Shown here in pieces: positions 22,930-32,999 of a DNA stretch of 64,000 nt. The notes beneath the pieces were generated by a model that was given only the letters and a program-made list of their open reading frames with translations, was not told where the DNA came from and searched no databases. Position numbers and translations under genes: made by a program. Origin of the DNA: Lytechinus pictus (lineage: Eukaryota > Echinodermata > Echinoidea > Temnopleuroida > Toxopneustidae); contig NW_026974141.1 in the NCBI RefSeq assembly GCF_037042905.1, positions 4,022,001 to 4,086,000 on the forward strand. The letters are read 5' to 3'. Within the stretch, counting starts at the first letter, position 1. Every line of letters starts with the position of its first letter.

Positions 22930-23170
22930 ACTGAGCCGCTCACTGCACTTTTACTTTGATGTCTTAGACCTTAAACCACTTTTTGAGACCAATGTGACAC
23001 CAGGGTAAAATTACACGGTTATGAAATTACACAACCATGACAACATTGGGTCAAGAGTAAAGACCTAGATAGATCTATGATTATTTTATGTAAGTGCATG
23101 TCAAACCAAAAATTGCTCAAATGACGTTTATAAAGTCAATACAATTCATGTGTTTTAGCTAGAAATCTCA
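22930..23170 (-). mobile_element. Fragment of the TTAACCCT MITE family
   Basis: gagccgctcactgcactttt and aaaaattgctcaaatgac match the reversed 3' half of 4384-5142. Truncated. Confidence 0.5.
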
Positions 23171-23260
23171 AGTGTGTGATTATTTTTATTCTTATTTACA
23201 ATGATCATTTTAATATGATGCTTGAGACTTATATATAGGCTATAGCTGATAACGTCACCA

Positions 23261-23319
23261 ATAAATTTTGTTGAATAAAATAAAGATAGGCTATCTTTAT
23301 TTTATTCAACAAAATTTAT
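23261..23319. repeat. Perfect 28-bp hairpin with 3-nt loop
   Basis: ataaattttgttgaataaaa... at 23261-23288 is exactly complementary to 23292-23319, loop ggc. It lies about 140 bp upstream of the first UFSP1 coding exon. Confidence 0.85.
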
Positions 23320-23459
23320 AGATAGCAATGGAAAAATAATGCAATACAGTACATTCTGGCATCTTATCAACTCAAACAAATGAGTAAAATCATTGACTAT
23401 TTGCATCCTGAATGAAACATATCCTGATCTCCCCCCCCCCACCCTTTTCTCTCCAAAAG

Positions 23460-23587
23460 GTTTGAGCATGGCTCTCTTATCTGATGTACACACCAGTCTT
23501 CCAAGTCCAGAGGCTGGTGGGGAGTCGTTCTTTGTCAGGGGCAGCTACCTGTACTACCACTATGCTTGTGATGGTTTTAAAGATCAG
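23460..23587 (+). CDS. UFSP1: UFSP1 exon with ATG 23468
   Basis: A polypyrimidine tract and acceptor ctctccaaaag precede it. [20 protein letters not shown]...[12 protein letters not shown], 40 codons from the ATG, donor gtaaat on a codon boundary. I chose this Met because the conserved sequence starts directly after it. Confidence 0.85.
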
Positions 23588-26500
23588 GTAAATATAAACT
23601 ACAATAAAAAAGAAAATGATCGGGGTAAATGTGGGAATACATATCTTGGAAATTCAGTTCAATATTGGCTTTTATTAAAAATAACAATGCATAGCAGTTG
23701 AGAGGCTGTGTTGTGCTTGTTTTGCATTGTATTTCATTTTGCCCTTTTACAAATACCCCTCTTGAATTGACATAAAAGTTGTCAAAGGAGCCTCATAAAT
23801 TGCCTTTTTCCTTGGTTTCAATAAAAACATTTATGTAAATCTGAATGAATAAAATAAATGGCCCCTTATTGTTTGGAAGAAGTATACATTGACAGTGACA
23901 ATGCATATTTCTGACCAGGAAAGTCTTGTCCAGATATAGTGTTTAGCAACATTTTTTCGGTAGTGTATGTACATTGTAAAAAACAATAATCCTTATTCTA
24001 TTGAGTGTTAAACTATAAATGTTATTTCAAGTTGTGTGGACAAACTTCACCATTATCATCATTTGATATTTTTTGAGCAAAACAAATCTTGATAAAACTT
24101 TCATTTATAATAATTTTATTCTAATCTTGATTAACTTTCCTGGTTGTAGAAAAGCTTTTACGTAAGCTCTGTACAGGCCTAGATATAAAAAAAATGCTAC
24201 ACAAGTGAAATTTGGGTGTAGCAGTCTTTGAAAAATGTTGAGCAAATTAAATTGCAATGCAAAACCAGGAAAATTATTCCCTCAATTCATGTTCATTTCC
24301 ACCCCTTTTCTCACACGATTTTCCTTTCTACAGGGATGGGGCTGTGGATACCGCACCCTCCAATCTCTCTGCTCTCACATCCGCATCGCCAAGGAGGCGA
24401 AGGGGATGACGGGTTTCCGTGATGACGAACCAACCTTGAGAGAGATCCAAGAGGCTTTGGTTGCTATGCAGGACAAACCGGAGAGCTTTGTCGGGTCGAG
24501 GGAGTGGATTGGCTCATTCGAGGTTTCACTGTGTCTGGATTTCTTTCATGATGTGAGTTGTAACTGTTATTACAATAGATGTAAAAAATAAACTTGTACA
24601 TTTTCATTCTTCACTGTGCCAAGTTCATGGAAATTTCCAAGATATCTATTTTTCCTCACCGAAAGTACTGTTACATATTGATATGTAATTCTAAGCCTGG
24701 ATAATGAAATACTGTCATTTCAATTATGGTTATAAGAATCATGAAGGCTTTATGGTGAATGTTTTTATTTTTTATATTCTTGAAAGCAAAGTTATCAATA
24801 TTTCCATCTTCCCATAAATTCTTTAATACCTTTATAGTACCAATGAGTGGAATAGGAAAGTTCATCTGAAAAATATATATATATTTTTTTCGTTTTATGC
24901 CCCCTTTTCAGGTTAGTGGAAAGATCATCCATCTTAGTTCTGGCAGTGACATTCCTGGCATAGTTCCTGATCTGGTTAAACATTTCAAGACACTAGGCAC
25001 AGCTATTATGATGGGTAAGTAAACTTTATATCTGGGCCCCTGTTTCACACACACACAAAAAAACTTACGTGTTACTAATGCTGGGAGCTGAGCCGGGCTG
25101 GAACTCAGAACCCGGCGAGTTAGGGGGAATTTCTGCCGGGTCAAGCCGGTCCAAGTTGAGAGCCAAAACAGCAGAGATCGGAAGCGATAATAAGTCTTGG
25201 AAAAATATCAAATAAACAGCAAGATAATGTTACTTTTTACCTCCATGTGTGAACTGAGCTCATATTTACTCCCAAATAAGCTAACTTATTCGATCCTTAA
25301 CATGAATTTCAGCCCCATCAAGCATAGGAAACGACCTTATTTTGGCTCTGATGGCGACGTCTCCATTCAAATTCTTAGTCAAATTTTGCCAAACGTACGT
25401 AGAGGGCAGCAACAATGTTAACTACGTGTTTGCCGGTTGTAATCGCTAATTTCAGCACACATTCAAAAGAATATACAGCAAAGTGAGACCCTAGATCTGA
25501 GAATTTGAACGATGAAATCAAGATCGAAGCCGAAATAAAGCTGTTCCTAATGCTCAATGAGGTTGAAAGTCGGGTTAGGATCGTTACTTGGGAATTAATT
25601 CAGACAAAAATTTAGGTTAAATTAGCCAGGTAAAACTTTTCAAGATTAATCCAGATATTATTGATGTCATCATCCTCCATGAGTTAGTAAACATATTCGC
25701 TAATCCCTTTCCAATTAAATTAACTTGAGAATTGATACTTAAAGGAGAATGAAACCCTTGAAACCAGCTGAATCCATATCAAAGAGAAAAATCAAAGAAA
25801 CATATTGTTGAAAGTTTGAGGAAGATTGAATGAATAATAAGAAAGTTATGAGCATTTGAATATTGAGATCACTAATGCCATGTAGATCCTCCTATTGGCA
25901 ATGCGACCAAGATCTGTGATGTCACACACGTACAACTCCCTCATTACTTTAGTACTTATTTCACTTATATTCTCACTTTTATAGAGTCTATCACAAGGTG
26001 AGGTGTTCTCTTTATGAGAGGACAAGTAAAGAGGTTTCACAACATTATATCATTGATGAATCGTTTGTCATATGATTAGAATGAGCAAAAAGATATGTTT
26101 TGGGGTATATTTTCAGCGTCCAAAAGGAGAGAGTTGTTCATCTGTGACATCACAGATCTTGGTTGCATTGCCAATGGGAGGATCTCCATAGCATTAGTGA
26201 TCTCGACATTCAAATGCTCATAACTCTTCTATTGCTAGTCCTATTTTACTCAAACTTTTGTTGATCTTATTCTTTGATTTTTCTGCTTTCACAAAAGCTA
26301 ACTTGCTCCAAGAGTTTCATTCTCCTTTAATTGTGTTTATAACACAATTATAATGTAAATTACTGAAAGGTGTTTTGAAATGGATTTTAATGCAACCCTT
26401 GTAGGATTATGATATATGATTGTGTGTTCATGACATATTTTTTTCTTTAAATCAGGAATTTGTGAGGTGTCAAGTTTTTCTTTAATTCAAAAATAAAATG

Positions 26501-29001
26501 ACTCAAATAAACTGAAAAGTTCATACTTCTCTGCCTGTCTTTGTATTATATACTAATGCTGAATTTTTTGAATGAATTATTGAATTTGTTGGGTTGGAAA
26601 CCATCTCAGAAGAAGCAGCCGGAGACAGGGACACCCCAGATATTGATTGTTTCTGACAATTTCATTTTTTTCTCTTCATGTTTTAAAGGTGGAGATAGTG
26701 ATGCATCTTCAAAAGGAATCTTTGGTGTTCATCTTGGTGCTTCACGTTCATATCTCCTTATCTTAGTAAGTCAATTTGGTTTATAGAGTACCAAAGTGAT
26801 GACGTCAGTTGCCATGGTGTCATGGCGGCCTGGTTCTAAACAAATGAACCTGGGAGCCGTTTAATAAAGCTGTTCGTAAGTTAAGAGAGACTTTAAGAAC
26901 GACTGGTGATCCTTACACGCTGAACCATCGCCAATTTATTACACCATTTTCCATAAGAAAGGATCACCAGTCATTCTTAAAGTCGCTCTTAACTTACGAA
27001 CAGCTTTATTTACATATGTCTATAACGTTAACTTATGCCTTTAAACCCGAAGGAAACTTAAACAACTCAAATGAAAGATTTGTGGAATGACTGAAGACAT
27101 CAACGGCGCCCTGTTATGACTCTCAGAATGATGGTAACAACCAGGGACGAAACACATCACAATTTTTGCAAATACAAATGTGTGTAGACGATTGTGCAGC
27201 TGCGACTCAGTTTAGAACTAGCTGGTTTGTTGTCACAACATCATGATGTCACACTTCGGTACTCTACAGCCAATTGGTATAAAAGAAGCTGGTCTAATTC
27301 CGAGATCATCTAAAACTTTCACTAAATACGCACTTGGTCTCTTAATTCTATTTCATTCTCCTGCACGGATGGTCCGAGTTCCACTTCATCTACTAATTAT
27401 TTTGTAGTTTTTCAAATGAGCAACAGAAAGTATTAAGTCGCCTACTATAGTTTAAATTATTTATCAGACTTTGCAAAGTAGCCATTGATATTTGCAATTG
27501 ATTGCAAATAAGTTTCCTGCAACACCCTTGTAGGTTTATTTAATGCCCTTTGATATTTGATACTTACTGACAGTGTGAACTATTAAGTTCACACTGAATA
27601 TTCTTCTGTGCATAAGTAGGTTGACTTTCCATATATAAGTCACATATTGGGGGCGTTGCGGTCTAGCGGTTTTGACTCTCGTCTTTCAATCTGAGGGACG
27701 TGGGTTCGATTCCCAGCCATGGCGTGTTTTCCTTCAGCAAGAAATTTACCCACATTGTGTTGCACTCAACCCTGGTGAGGTGAATGGGTACCGGGCAGCA
27801 ATAAATTCCTCAAATTCCAGAATGGCTGTAGGCAGCACGGCTATTGCCGGGGTAATGATAATAACATTATTGTAATGCACACTTGATTATATACATATAA
27901 GTATAGAAATCGCACAATATAAATGTACAATTATTATTGTATCCCCCGAACAGAGTTCGGAGGATACTATGGATTTGGCCTCGTCGCGTTCGCCGCAGAG
28001 ATTTCCTTGTGAGCGCTCTATCAGCTGCATTTCTTCTCCGATCGTCTTCAAATTTGGCATGAAGATTGAGTATGGTATAGCGAAGAAGCCTATCGATTTT
28101 GGTGTGGGCGGAGGTTACATGGTAAGGTCAGGTCATTTTCAGGTCAACATTAAAGTTTACATGCAAGACTCTCTTATGACACCTAACTCCGCAACCGTAA
28201 GTCACTTTTCAACCAAACTTGGATGATAGATGGACTTGGGGAACCTGCATGTTATGCTGCAGTCAGAGGTCACATGGTAAGGTCAAAGGTCATTTTCAGG
28301 TCAACGTTGAAGTTAACACGCAAGACTCTCTTTCTCCGCAACCATAAGTCACTTTTCAACCACACTTGGATGGTAGATGGACTTGGGGGACCTGCATGCT
28401 AGGGTCATTGTCGCCATGATAATTGTATTTTTTTGTCAAATTTCTGTGTGAGCTCTATATATCGCAATGACGGATGACGCGGTGGGTTCGGGGGATACAT
28501 GTGCTCGGCTGCGTGACCCACCGAGCATCTCTAGTTATTATTATATTTGCCTAAGTCAAAGGAAGTTTTTAGACAAGATTATGCAGAACCTGTTATACAC
28601 TTCTTCTAATTCGAACAGGGCTCTGTAACACATAGGTTTGCGATGAATTGCAAATATGAAAGAACCGCACTGATTGGTCCCTGGTCAGAATTTTGAACCA
28701 GATGCACGTGTAACATTAATATTGATTAGTCAGTTAATTTAGCGATTGATCGCTTATCTTTGTGTTACGGAGCCCAGATTTCTGTGGTCCCACAGGAATA
28801 AATTTACACATGTAGGCGAAGTTGACCATGTAATCCCTATCTTGCTCTTCATACATGCAGGATCCACACTTCACTGGTCATGCAACGGTAGAGGAACTCA
28901 TCAAGAAGGAATGGGTATCCTGGAAACCAAGTGATTCCTTCATGGCAAGCTCTTTCTACAATCTCTGCCTTCCGCAGTTCAGTAGTGTCTCGGACAGATG
29001 A
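23460..29001 (+). CDS. UFSP1: UFM1-specific protease, UFSP1 type (complete)
   Basis: Five exons (23460-23587, 24334-24552, 24912-25014, 26689-26765, 28861-29001) join in phase; from ATG 23468 they encode 219 residues, near the length of active vertebrate UFSP1. UFSP1 is a cysteine protease that trims pro-UFM1 to expose its C-terminal Gly and can remove UFM1 from targets. Seen: [13 protein letters not shown] and YYHYACDG near the N terminus, [14 protein letters not shown] with nucleophile Cys44, [37 protein letters not shown], and DPHFTG giving Asp174 and His176; Tyr32, twelve residues before Cys44, matches the catalytic-site Tyr spacing of mouse UFSP1. All key residues are present, so activity is expected. 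UFSP2 is less likely because there is no long N-terminal domain and the REWIG block is UFSP1-specific. A longer N terminus from an upstream exon is possible. Confidence 0.9.
23588..24333 (+). other. UFSP1 intron 1
   Basis: AT-rich; no repeat family recognised. The small open frame at 24228 is intron running into exon 2. Confidence 0.4.
24334..24552 (+). CDS. UFSP1: UFSP1 exon with catalytic Cys
   Basis: Acceptor ttctacag, 73 codons: [16 protein letters not shown] (Cys at 24343-24345), then [32 protein letters not shown] and DFFHD; donor gtgagt. Confidence 0.9.
24912..25014 (+). CDS. UFSP1: UFSP1 exon 3
   Basis: Acceptor ccccttttcag; [34 protein letters not shown] and one nucleotide of Gly before gtaagt. 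Confidence 0.85.
25739..26330. mobile_element. MITE with TTAAAGGAGAATGAAAC ends in UFSP1 intron 3
   Basis: Ends ttaaaggagaatgaaaccct and agagtttcattctcctttaa are inverted. The inner words gatctgtgatgtcacac / gtgacatcacagatcttggt and ctaatgccatgtagatcctc / gaggatctccatagcattag extend the pairing, so the whole 590 bp is a long imperfect palindrome. Confidence 0.8.
26689..26765 (+). CDS. UFSP1: UFSP1 exon 4
   Basis: Acceptor ttttaaag; [17 protein letters not shown] then ASRSYLLIL, donor gtaagt on a codon boundary. GGDxDA is conserved in the family. Confidence 0.85.
26786..27264. mobile_element. MITE with GAGTACCAAAGTGATGACGTC ends, TA duplication
   Basis: gagtaccaaagtgatgacgtc and gatgtcacacttcggtactc are inverted and flanked by TA at 26784-26785 and 27265-27266. 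A second element (26857-27013) is inserted within it. It starts 20 bp after the exon 4 donor. Confidence 0.7.
26857..27013. mobile_element. Palindromic MITE 'AAAGCTGTTCGTAAGTTAAGAG', copy 1
   Basis: ataaagctgttcgtaagtta and taacttacgaacagctttat are inverted; internal ctttaagaacgactggtgat pairs with atcaccagtcattcttaaag. Other copies: 53231-53393, 53405-53579 and the interrupted copy 62196-63462. Confidence 0.8.
27649..27880 (+). mobile_element. tRNA-derived SINE, copy 2
   Basis: gggggcgttgcggtctagcg head, ggacgtgggttcgattccca B box, tgttttccttcagcaagaaa body; shorter than the 10350 copy and without the (ATT)n tail. Confidence 0.75.
27940..28540 (+). repeat. GTATCCCCCGAAC element with DR1 site
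   Basis: Begins gtatcccccgaacagagttc and ends ggttcgggggatacatgtgc (inverted ends). Inside are two direct units, each with an aaggtca-type run, ggtcattttcaggtcaac and cttttcaaccaaacttggatg-like words; the second holds a perfect aggtcaaaggtca at 28277. Confidence 0.65.
28618..28775. mobile_element. MITE with GGGCTCTGTAACAC ends
   Basis: gggctctgtaacacataggt and atctttgtgttacggagccc are inverted; internal gcgatgaattgc / gcgattgatcgc. Same family as 12282-12409. It ends 85 bp before the last UFSP1 exon. Confidence 0.7.
28861..29001 (+). CDS. UFSP1: UFSP1 terminal exon with catalytic Asp and His
   Basis: Acceptor catgcag; [20 protein letters not shown], then [17 protein letters not shown] and TGA at 28999-29001. 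SFYNLCL is conserved in human UFSP1. The last codons are also unit 1 of the downstream tandem array. Confidence 0.9.
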   Translation, partial: DPHFTGHATVEELIKKEWVSWKPSDSFMASSFYNLCLPQFSSVSDR

Positions 29002-29745
29002 TGATCTAGCAAGACCTCTGCCTAATGGATGGCTGTAGTGGTCAACTCAAATGGTTCAACAAGCTGTACCTTTTACAGGTAAGCTGTGAGCAGTGGAGAT
29101 AAGGATGTAGCAAAACTTGTGCTTGATGGATGGCTGTGATGTTCTTTTTGAATAGTTCTACATCCTGTGCCTTCTACAGTTCCATAGTGCCTCTGAGAAA
29201 TGATGATCTAGCTAGACTTCTGCATGATGGATAACTGTAATGTCCATCTCTCATAGTTCAACTAGCCATACCTTCTACTGTTTAGTAGGTAAGAGAGCAT
29301 GATCTAGCAAAACTCCTGGAAGATGGATGGCTTTAATGTTCAACTCAAATGGTTCAACAAGCTGTACCTTCTACAGTTCAGCTGTGAGCCGTAGAGACAG
29401 GATCATGCAACACTCGAGCTTGATAAATGGCTGTGCAATGTCTCTCATGGTAAGGTCCGTGTACAATCTATACCTTCTGCAGATCAGTATTGCCCTGAGA
29501 GATCCACATTACAGTAGTGTCCTTGCCTGAGAGATGAGGATCAAGCCAAACTTCTGCACGATGGTCGATGGATGGCTGTGACACTTGTCTCTCATGGTTC
29601 AACAAGCCATGCCTTCTACAGTGTGCAGGAGAGATGGCAACTTGATAAACTTCTGCTTGATGGCTAACTGCACAATGTATCTTGGGGTAAGGTCCTTCTA
29701 CAACCTGTGCCTTCTACAGTACAGTCAGGCACCAGAGAGATGACA
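28953..29745 (+). repeat. Tandem array seeded by the UFSP1 C-terminal codons
   Basis: About eight degenerate units, spaced roughly 90-110 bp, each containing a variant of ctacaacctgtgccttctacagttcag...gatgatctagcaaaacttctgcttgatggatggctgtgatg. Unit 1 overlaps codons for [15 protein letters not shown] and the stop; later ones start near 29061, 29155, 29260, 29352, 29462, 29603 and 29697. The array probably lies in the 3' UTR. Confidence 0.75.
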
Positions 29746-29779
29746 ACTCCTGTGTGACATCTTGCAAATAAGTGTGATC

Positions 29780-30420
29780 AAGGGCCCGTAACATAAAGCA
29801 TAGTGATTCAATTTTTAATTCAATTCAGTTCATCTTTATAGCTATTGATCATGGGGCTAATATTGATCATATGATGGTGGTCCCCAAGTTAAGATTTAAC
29901 ATGAATTTCTTTTTATCTCACAAAATCTTTCAGTTAATAATGTTCCTAATATTATTATGAGTAAATGTACCAAATATCTCATAAAAATTTGAAAGAGATA
30001 TAGGATTTTATTGGAAAAAACCTTGGGCAGTCATTTTCAGATTGAACAAAAAAATGGTACCCCATGCCTCCATCTCGTCAAAATGGGAAGCTGAAGGCCC
30101 TATTAAGCAACAACTTGCTGCGGCTGAAAAATTACAACTTTTACCAAGTTTATGTCAACAGGCTCATTCGTGACTATTCAGTTTATGTAATGATGATAGA
30201 TTTGTGTCATAAGCTAAAACAATACATAAATATTTTTATACAACAGAATTTATGTCAACGACATAAGCTATGCATGATTTTATGTCATGATCAAAATTTA
30301 TGTCATTATGACATAAATTTTCATGCAACAGGGCCAGGTTTCATATAATATTTTGACATCCTCTTGTTCAAATGAGTGACTCTTGAGTTTTAGGACGAGA
30401 GTCAGATTAACTGTGTTTGT
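29780..30420. other. Gene-free stretch with TTTATGTCA word cluster
   Basis: gggcccgtaacataaagcat at 29783 resembles the end of the 12282/28618 MITE family. From about 30150 to 30335 the words tttatgtca and tgacataaa recur many times in both directions, another short-word foldback. No gene. Confidence 0.45.
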
Positions 30421-30422
30421 CC

Positions 30423-30640
30423 CTACCTAGTTCTCATAATAGTTCTACAATCGGTAGATCTAGTTAAATTCTGTATTGTTGTACACCAACGAATCGCTAC
30501 TCCTGCTGGGCCAACTCTGCTCAAGGATGATCGTTTTCTCTGTCGTTGGACATAGATGCTACCTTGACGGAGAAGTGATTGCGTTGTTCTCCATCCTGCA
30601 TTGGCAAAATGATTAGCGATATTCAAAGATTCAGCCTTTG
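30423..30640 (-). pseudogene. Fragment resembling the integrase-core protein N-terminal region
   Basis: The minus strand reads AGWRTTQSLLRQGSIYVQRQ, then RKRSSLSRVGPAGVAIRW. This resembles the helical segment (GWRT.QG.L...RVQR.R.R.SL.RVDP.GV..R) before the integrase-type core in mobile-element proteins common in marine invertebrates. The following core motif is not present, so it is a remnant. Recognised from memory of the family; moderate certainty. Confidence 0.4.
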
Positions 30641-30953
30641 CTTGAACACTACAAAAATTGATAAAAATATCCTGATGATCAGGAGAGCCATAAACAAATT
30701 GGAGTGATATGGAAAGAATAGATAATACATCATCTTTGATGACTGGTGTAAGGGTAACAGACATAGAAAAGAAGGAACACCAACAACTCTGGCACAATTG
30801 CAGTGATTATGATACTCAAAGATTCAGCTTTTGCTTGTAGACTACAAAAATTTATAAAAATATCCTGGCGTTCAAATTGGAGTGATATGTAAAGAATAGA
30901 TAATACATCATAGCAGATAGCAACAAAGAAGGAACACCAACAATTCTGGCTTA
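30629..30953. repeat. Direct duplication of about 150 bp
   Basis: aaagattcagcctttgcttg...ggaacaccaacaactctggc (30629-30792) recurs as aaagattcagcttttgcttg...ggaacaccaacaattctggc (30818-30953) with small deletions. Confidence 0.75.
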
Positions 30954-31399
30954 AGTACAGCTTATTCAGTCTTAAATATTTTGGTCGGAATGTCTTGACC
31001 CAGGAGATAAAACGTGTCAAAAATAGGTGACAATCAAACAGATATGTCATAAAGATAGAGGATCTTATATAAAAGATATAAAAGCAAGATAGATTTCAAC
31101 CAGTAGTCGTATCCTTTAAACTTTCCCCAGTCGCGATCCTCGCTGACAAACCCCTCGGTCGACAAGGAAAGCTGACACCATGTGGCCTCCTACTTCTCTT
31201 TCTGGCGATCCATGACTATGACGGGTATAGACTCTGCTTTTATTTGTTTTTCGCGATGAAAAATAAAGCTAAAACAGGTGATCAATGACATCCTATCTGA
31301 TAGCAGTGGAGAGTATGGTAATGTTGGACACAGAGCTTGTAGCCAGAAGTGCCACATGAGAATCTTACCTGCAAAACCTTGTTTGAACACTAGAGTTGT

Positions 31400-31770
31400 T
31401 GACCACTCAACATTTCTCATTCATTCTGAAACTAAATTGAAAGTTTATTTCAAACTATCCTGGAGTGTGCAACTATCGTGAGTACTTCCTGGCCAATGAG
31501 CTGCACAGTTTTTTTTTTACCAGGTACTTGTAGTCACTTAATAACTGCACGTTTTTGGAATATCTTCCTTCACGATTTATGTCCACTCGTCAGATCCAAG
31601 TGGCCCTCCATGGAGGTATACATGTGTACCGTCTACTGCTCCGACAACCTTTGGGAAGTGTGCGACATTGAAGAAGTTCACTTGTTGCTCTCTCACTTCA
31701 TCTTCAGTGCAGGGAAATTTGATGATCTGTTTGAGGAAGAAAGAAATATTATGAAAGAGTTTTCTTGTTT
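31400..31770 (-). pseudogene. PIF/Harbinger transposase fragment A
   Basis: On the minus strand, FPKVVGAVDGTHVYLHGGPL (about 31590-31670) is the signature block around the first catalytic Asp of Harbinger/HARBI1-type DDE transposases. After a frameshift it continues as INREGRYSKNVQLLSDYKY, and then HWPGS. Stops and frame changes show it is dead. Upstream FPCTEDEVREQQVNFF (about 31675-31735) also fits the family. Confidence 0.7.
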
Positions 31771-31954
31771 AATTTGAAAAATATGAATTGTGTTTAAGAT
31801 GATGCCTATCTTCTAGATGTAGTAGCTCTGCTGACATTGGATGATGGCACTACTGTCCAAAACTGACCCAGTTGCCTTGAAGGGCAAGAGGAATAGCATT
31901 GTTCCTGTTGTTTGGCTGAAGCATTGCTTCTAGTCTCTCCAAGATTTAAGGATC

Positions 31955-32105
31955 GCACCCCTGCGACCGCTTGTAATGTCCCTTGGTACATCCATGCACG
32001 AAAAATGAAACCATTTCTGACATTTTTTGCAAAATGAATTCTGCATTTGTTGGTTGTAGAGCTGTTTGCAAATTGCAAAGTGTTTTATTTTTACTTTTTT
32101 TTGTG
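31955..32105 (-). pseudogene. PHD-like zinc-finger fragment
   Basis: The minus strand reads AICKQLYNQQMQNSFCKKC and QKWFHFSCMDVPRDITS: the C-x2-C...WFH-x2-C half of a PHD finger. It lies between two Harbinger fragments, so it is probably part of a mobile element. It could be a stray host domain. Confidence 0.45.
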
Positions 32106-32424
32106 CATCTCCTTGCAGTTTGTTATCAGTCAATGCTAATTCTCCTGTTGATTCATGACTATGCCGAGTATAGACTTTGCTTTCATTTTGTTTTTTGCAA
32201 AAAAAGAGAGGTAAAGCTGACAGCGTTTGTCTTCATACCTGTTTTTTTTTTTTTCAATCCATGACTACATGTACAGCAAATATATTCTCAGCTTTCATTT
32301 TGTTTATGCAAAAATACCAGGCAATCCTATGTGATGGCATTGGATAAACTAAAAATTTTGTTCAAATGTTACCCTACAAATCCTGCTATCATGAGTTGAT
32401 CCTGGCTATCGAGCAGAAACGCTT

Positions 32425-32640
32425 GTAATCTGGTACTGCGCATTACACGTCAGCTGTACATTTATGCTATTCACGTAGAGCTGTTCTGCCGTACCTAAAG
32501 CCACTCCGTTGATGCGGACATGGGTCCCATCTATTGCCCCCACAACTCTTGGGAAGATCTTGGCAGATTATTTGCACTCCCCATGTTACGATTAACCATG
32601 CCGAATTTTGCACAAGATGTGTCACTTTCATTAGTTTTCT
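32425..32640 (-). pseudogene. PIF/Harbinger transposase fragment B
   Basis: The minus strand reads ICQDLPRVVGAIDGTHVRING with a frame change, then ALGTAEQLYVNSINVQLTCN and AQYQIT. It has the same catalytic Asp block as fragment A but only moderate similarity, so it comes from another family member. Confidence 0.7.
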
Positions 32641-32999
32641 GCTTGGCATATGCAGCTTTTCACATTGTCCTCTGTTTTTGTATTTCGATGCATAGTGAAT
32701 TCCCATCCTCATGTAAGAGTCAAGAGCAAAATTGATTCCTTCCTCTTCAGTACAAATAGAGACTCAAGCTCATATTAGGTGGAAGGTATGCCAAAACACA
32801 CTTCCTGATGTTGGCCTTCACATGCTTGCCATTTATAAAATTATTCATTTATTTATATTTTATGTGTTTGATCCAATAAAGGAAGAGATCCTAAGGTATA
32901 GAGAGTTCTCCAAAATGGCCAAGATATGTCTTTCTTTCAAATTTCTGTAGATACTTGCAAGGTATTGGAAATTTCCAGCGCACGTGCCTTTCTACCTGT

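Noticed and set aside
29001..29745. Extra UFSP1 exons in the 3' array
   Set aside because: Units carry stops and indels and lack consistent splice sites; no continuous frame.
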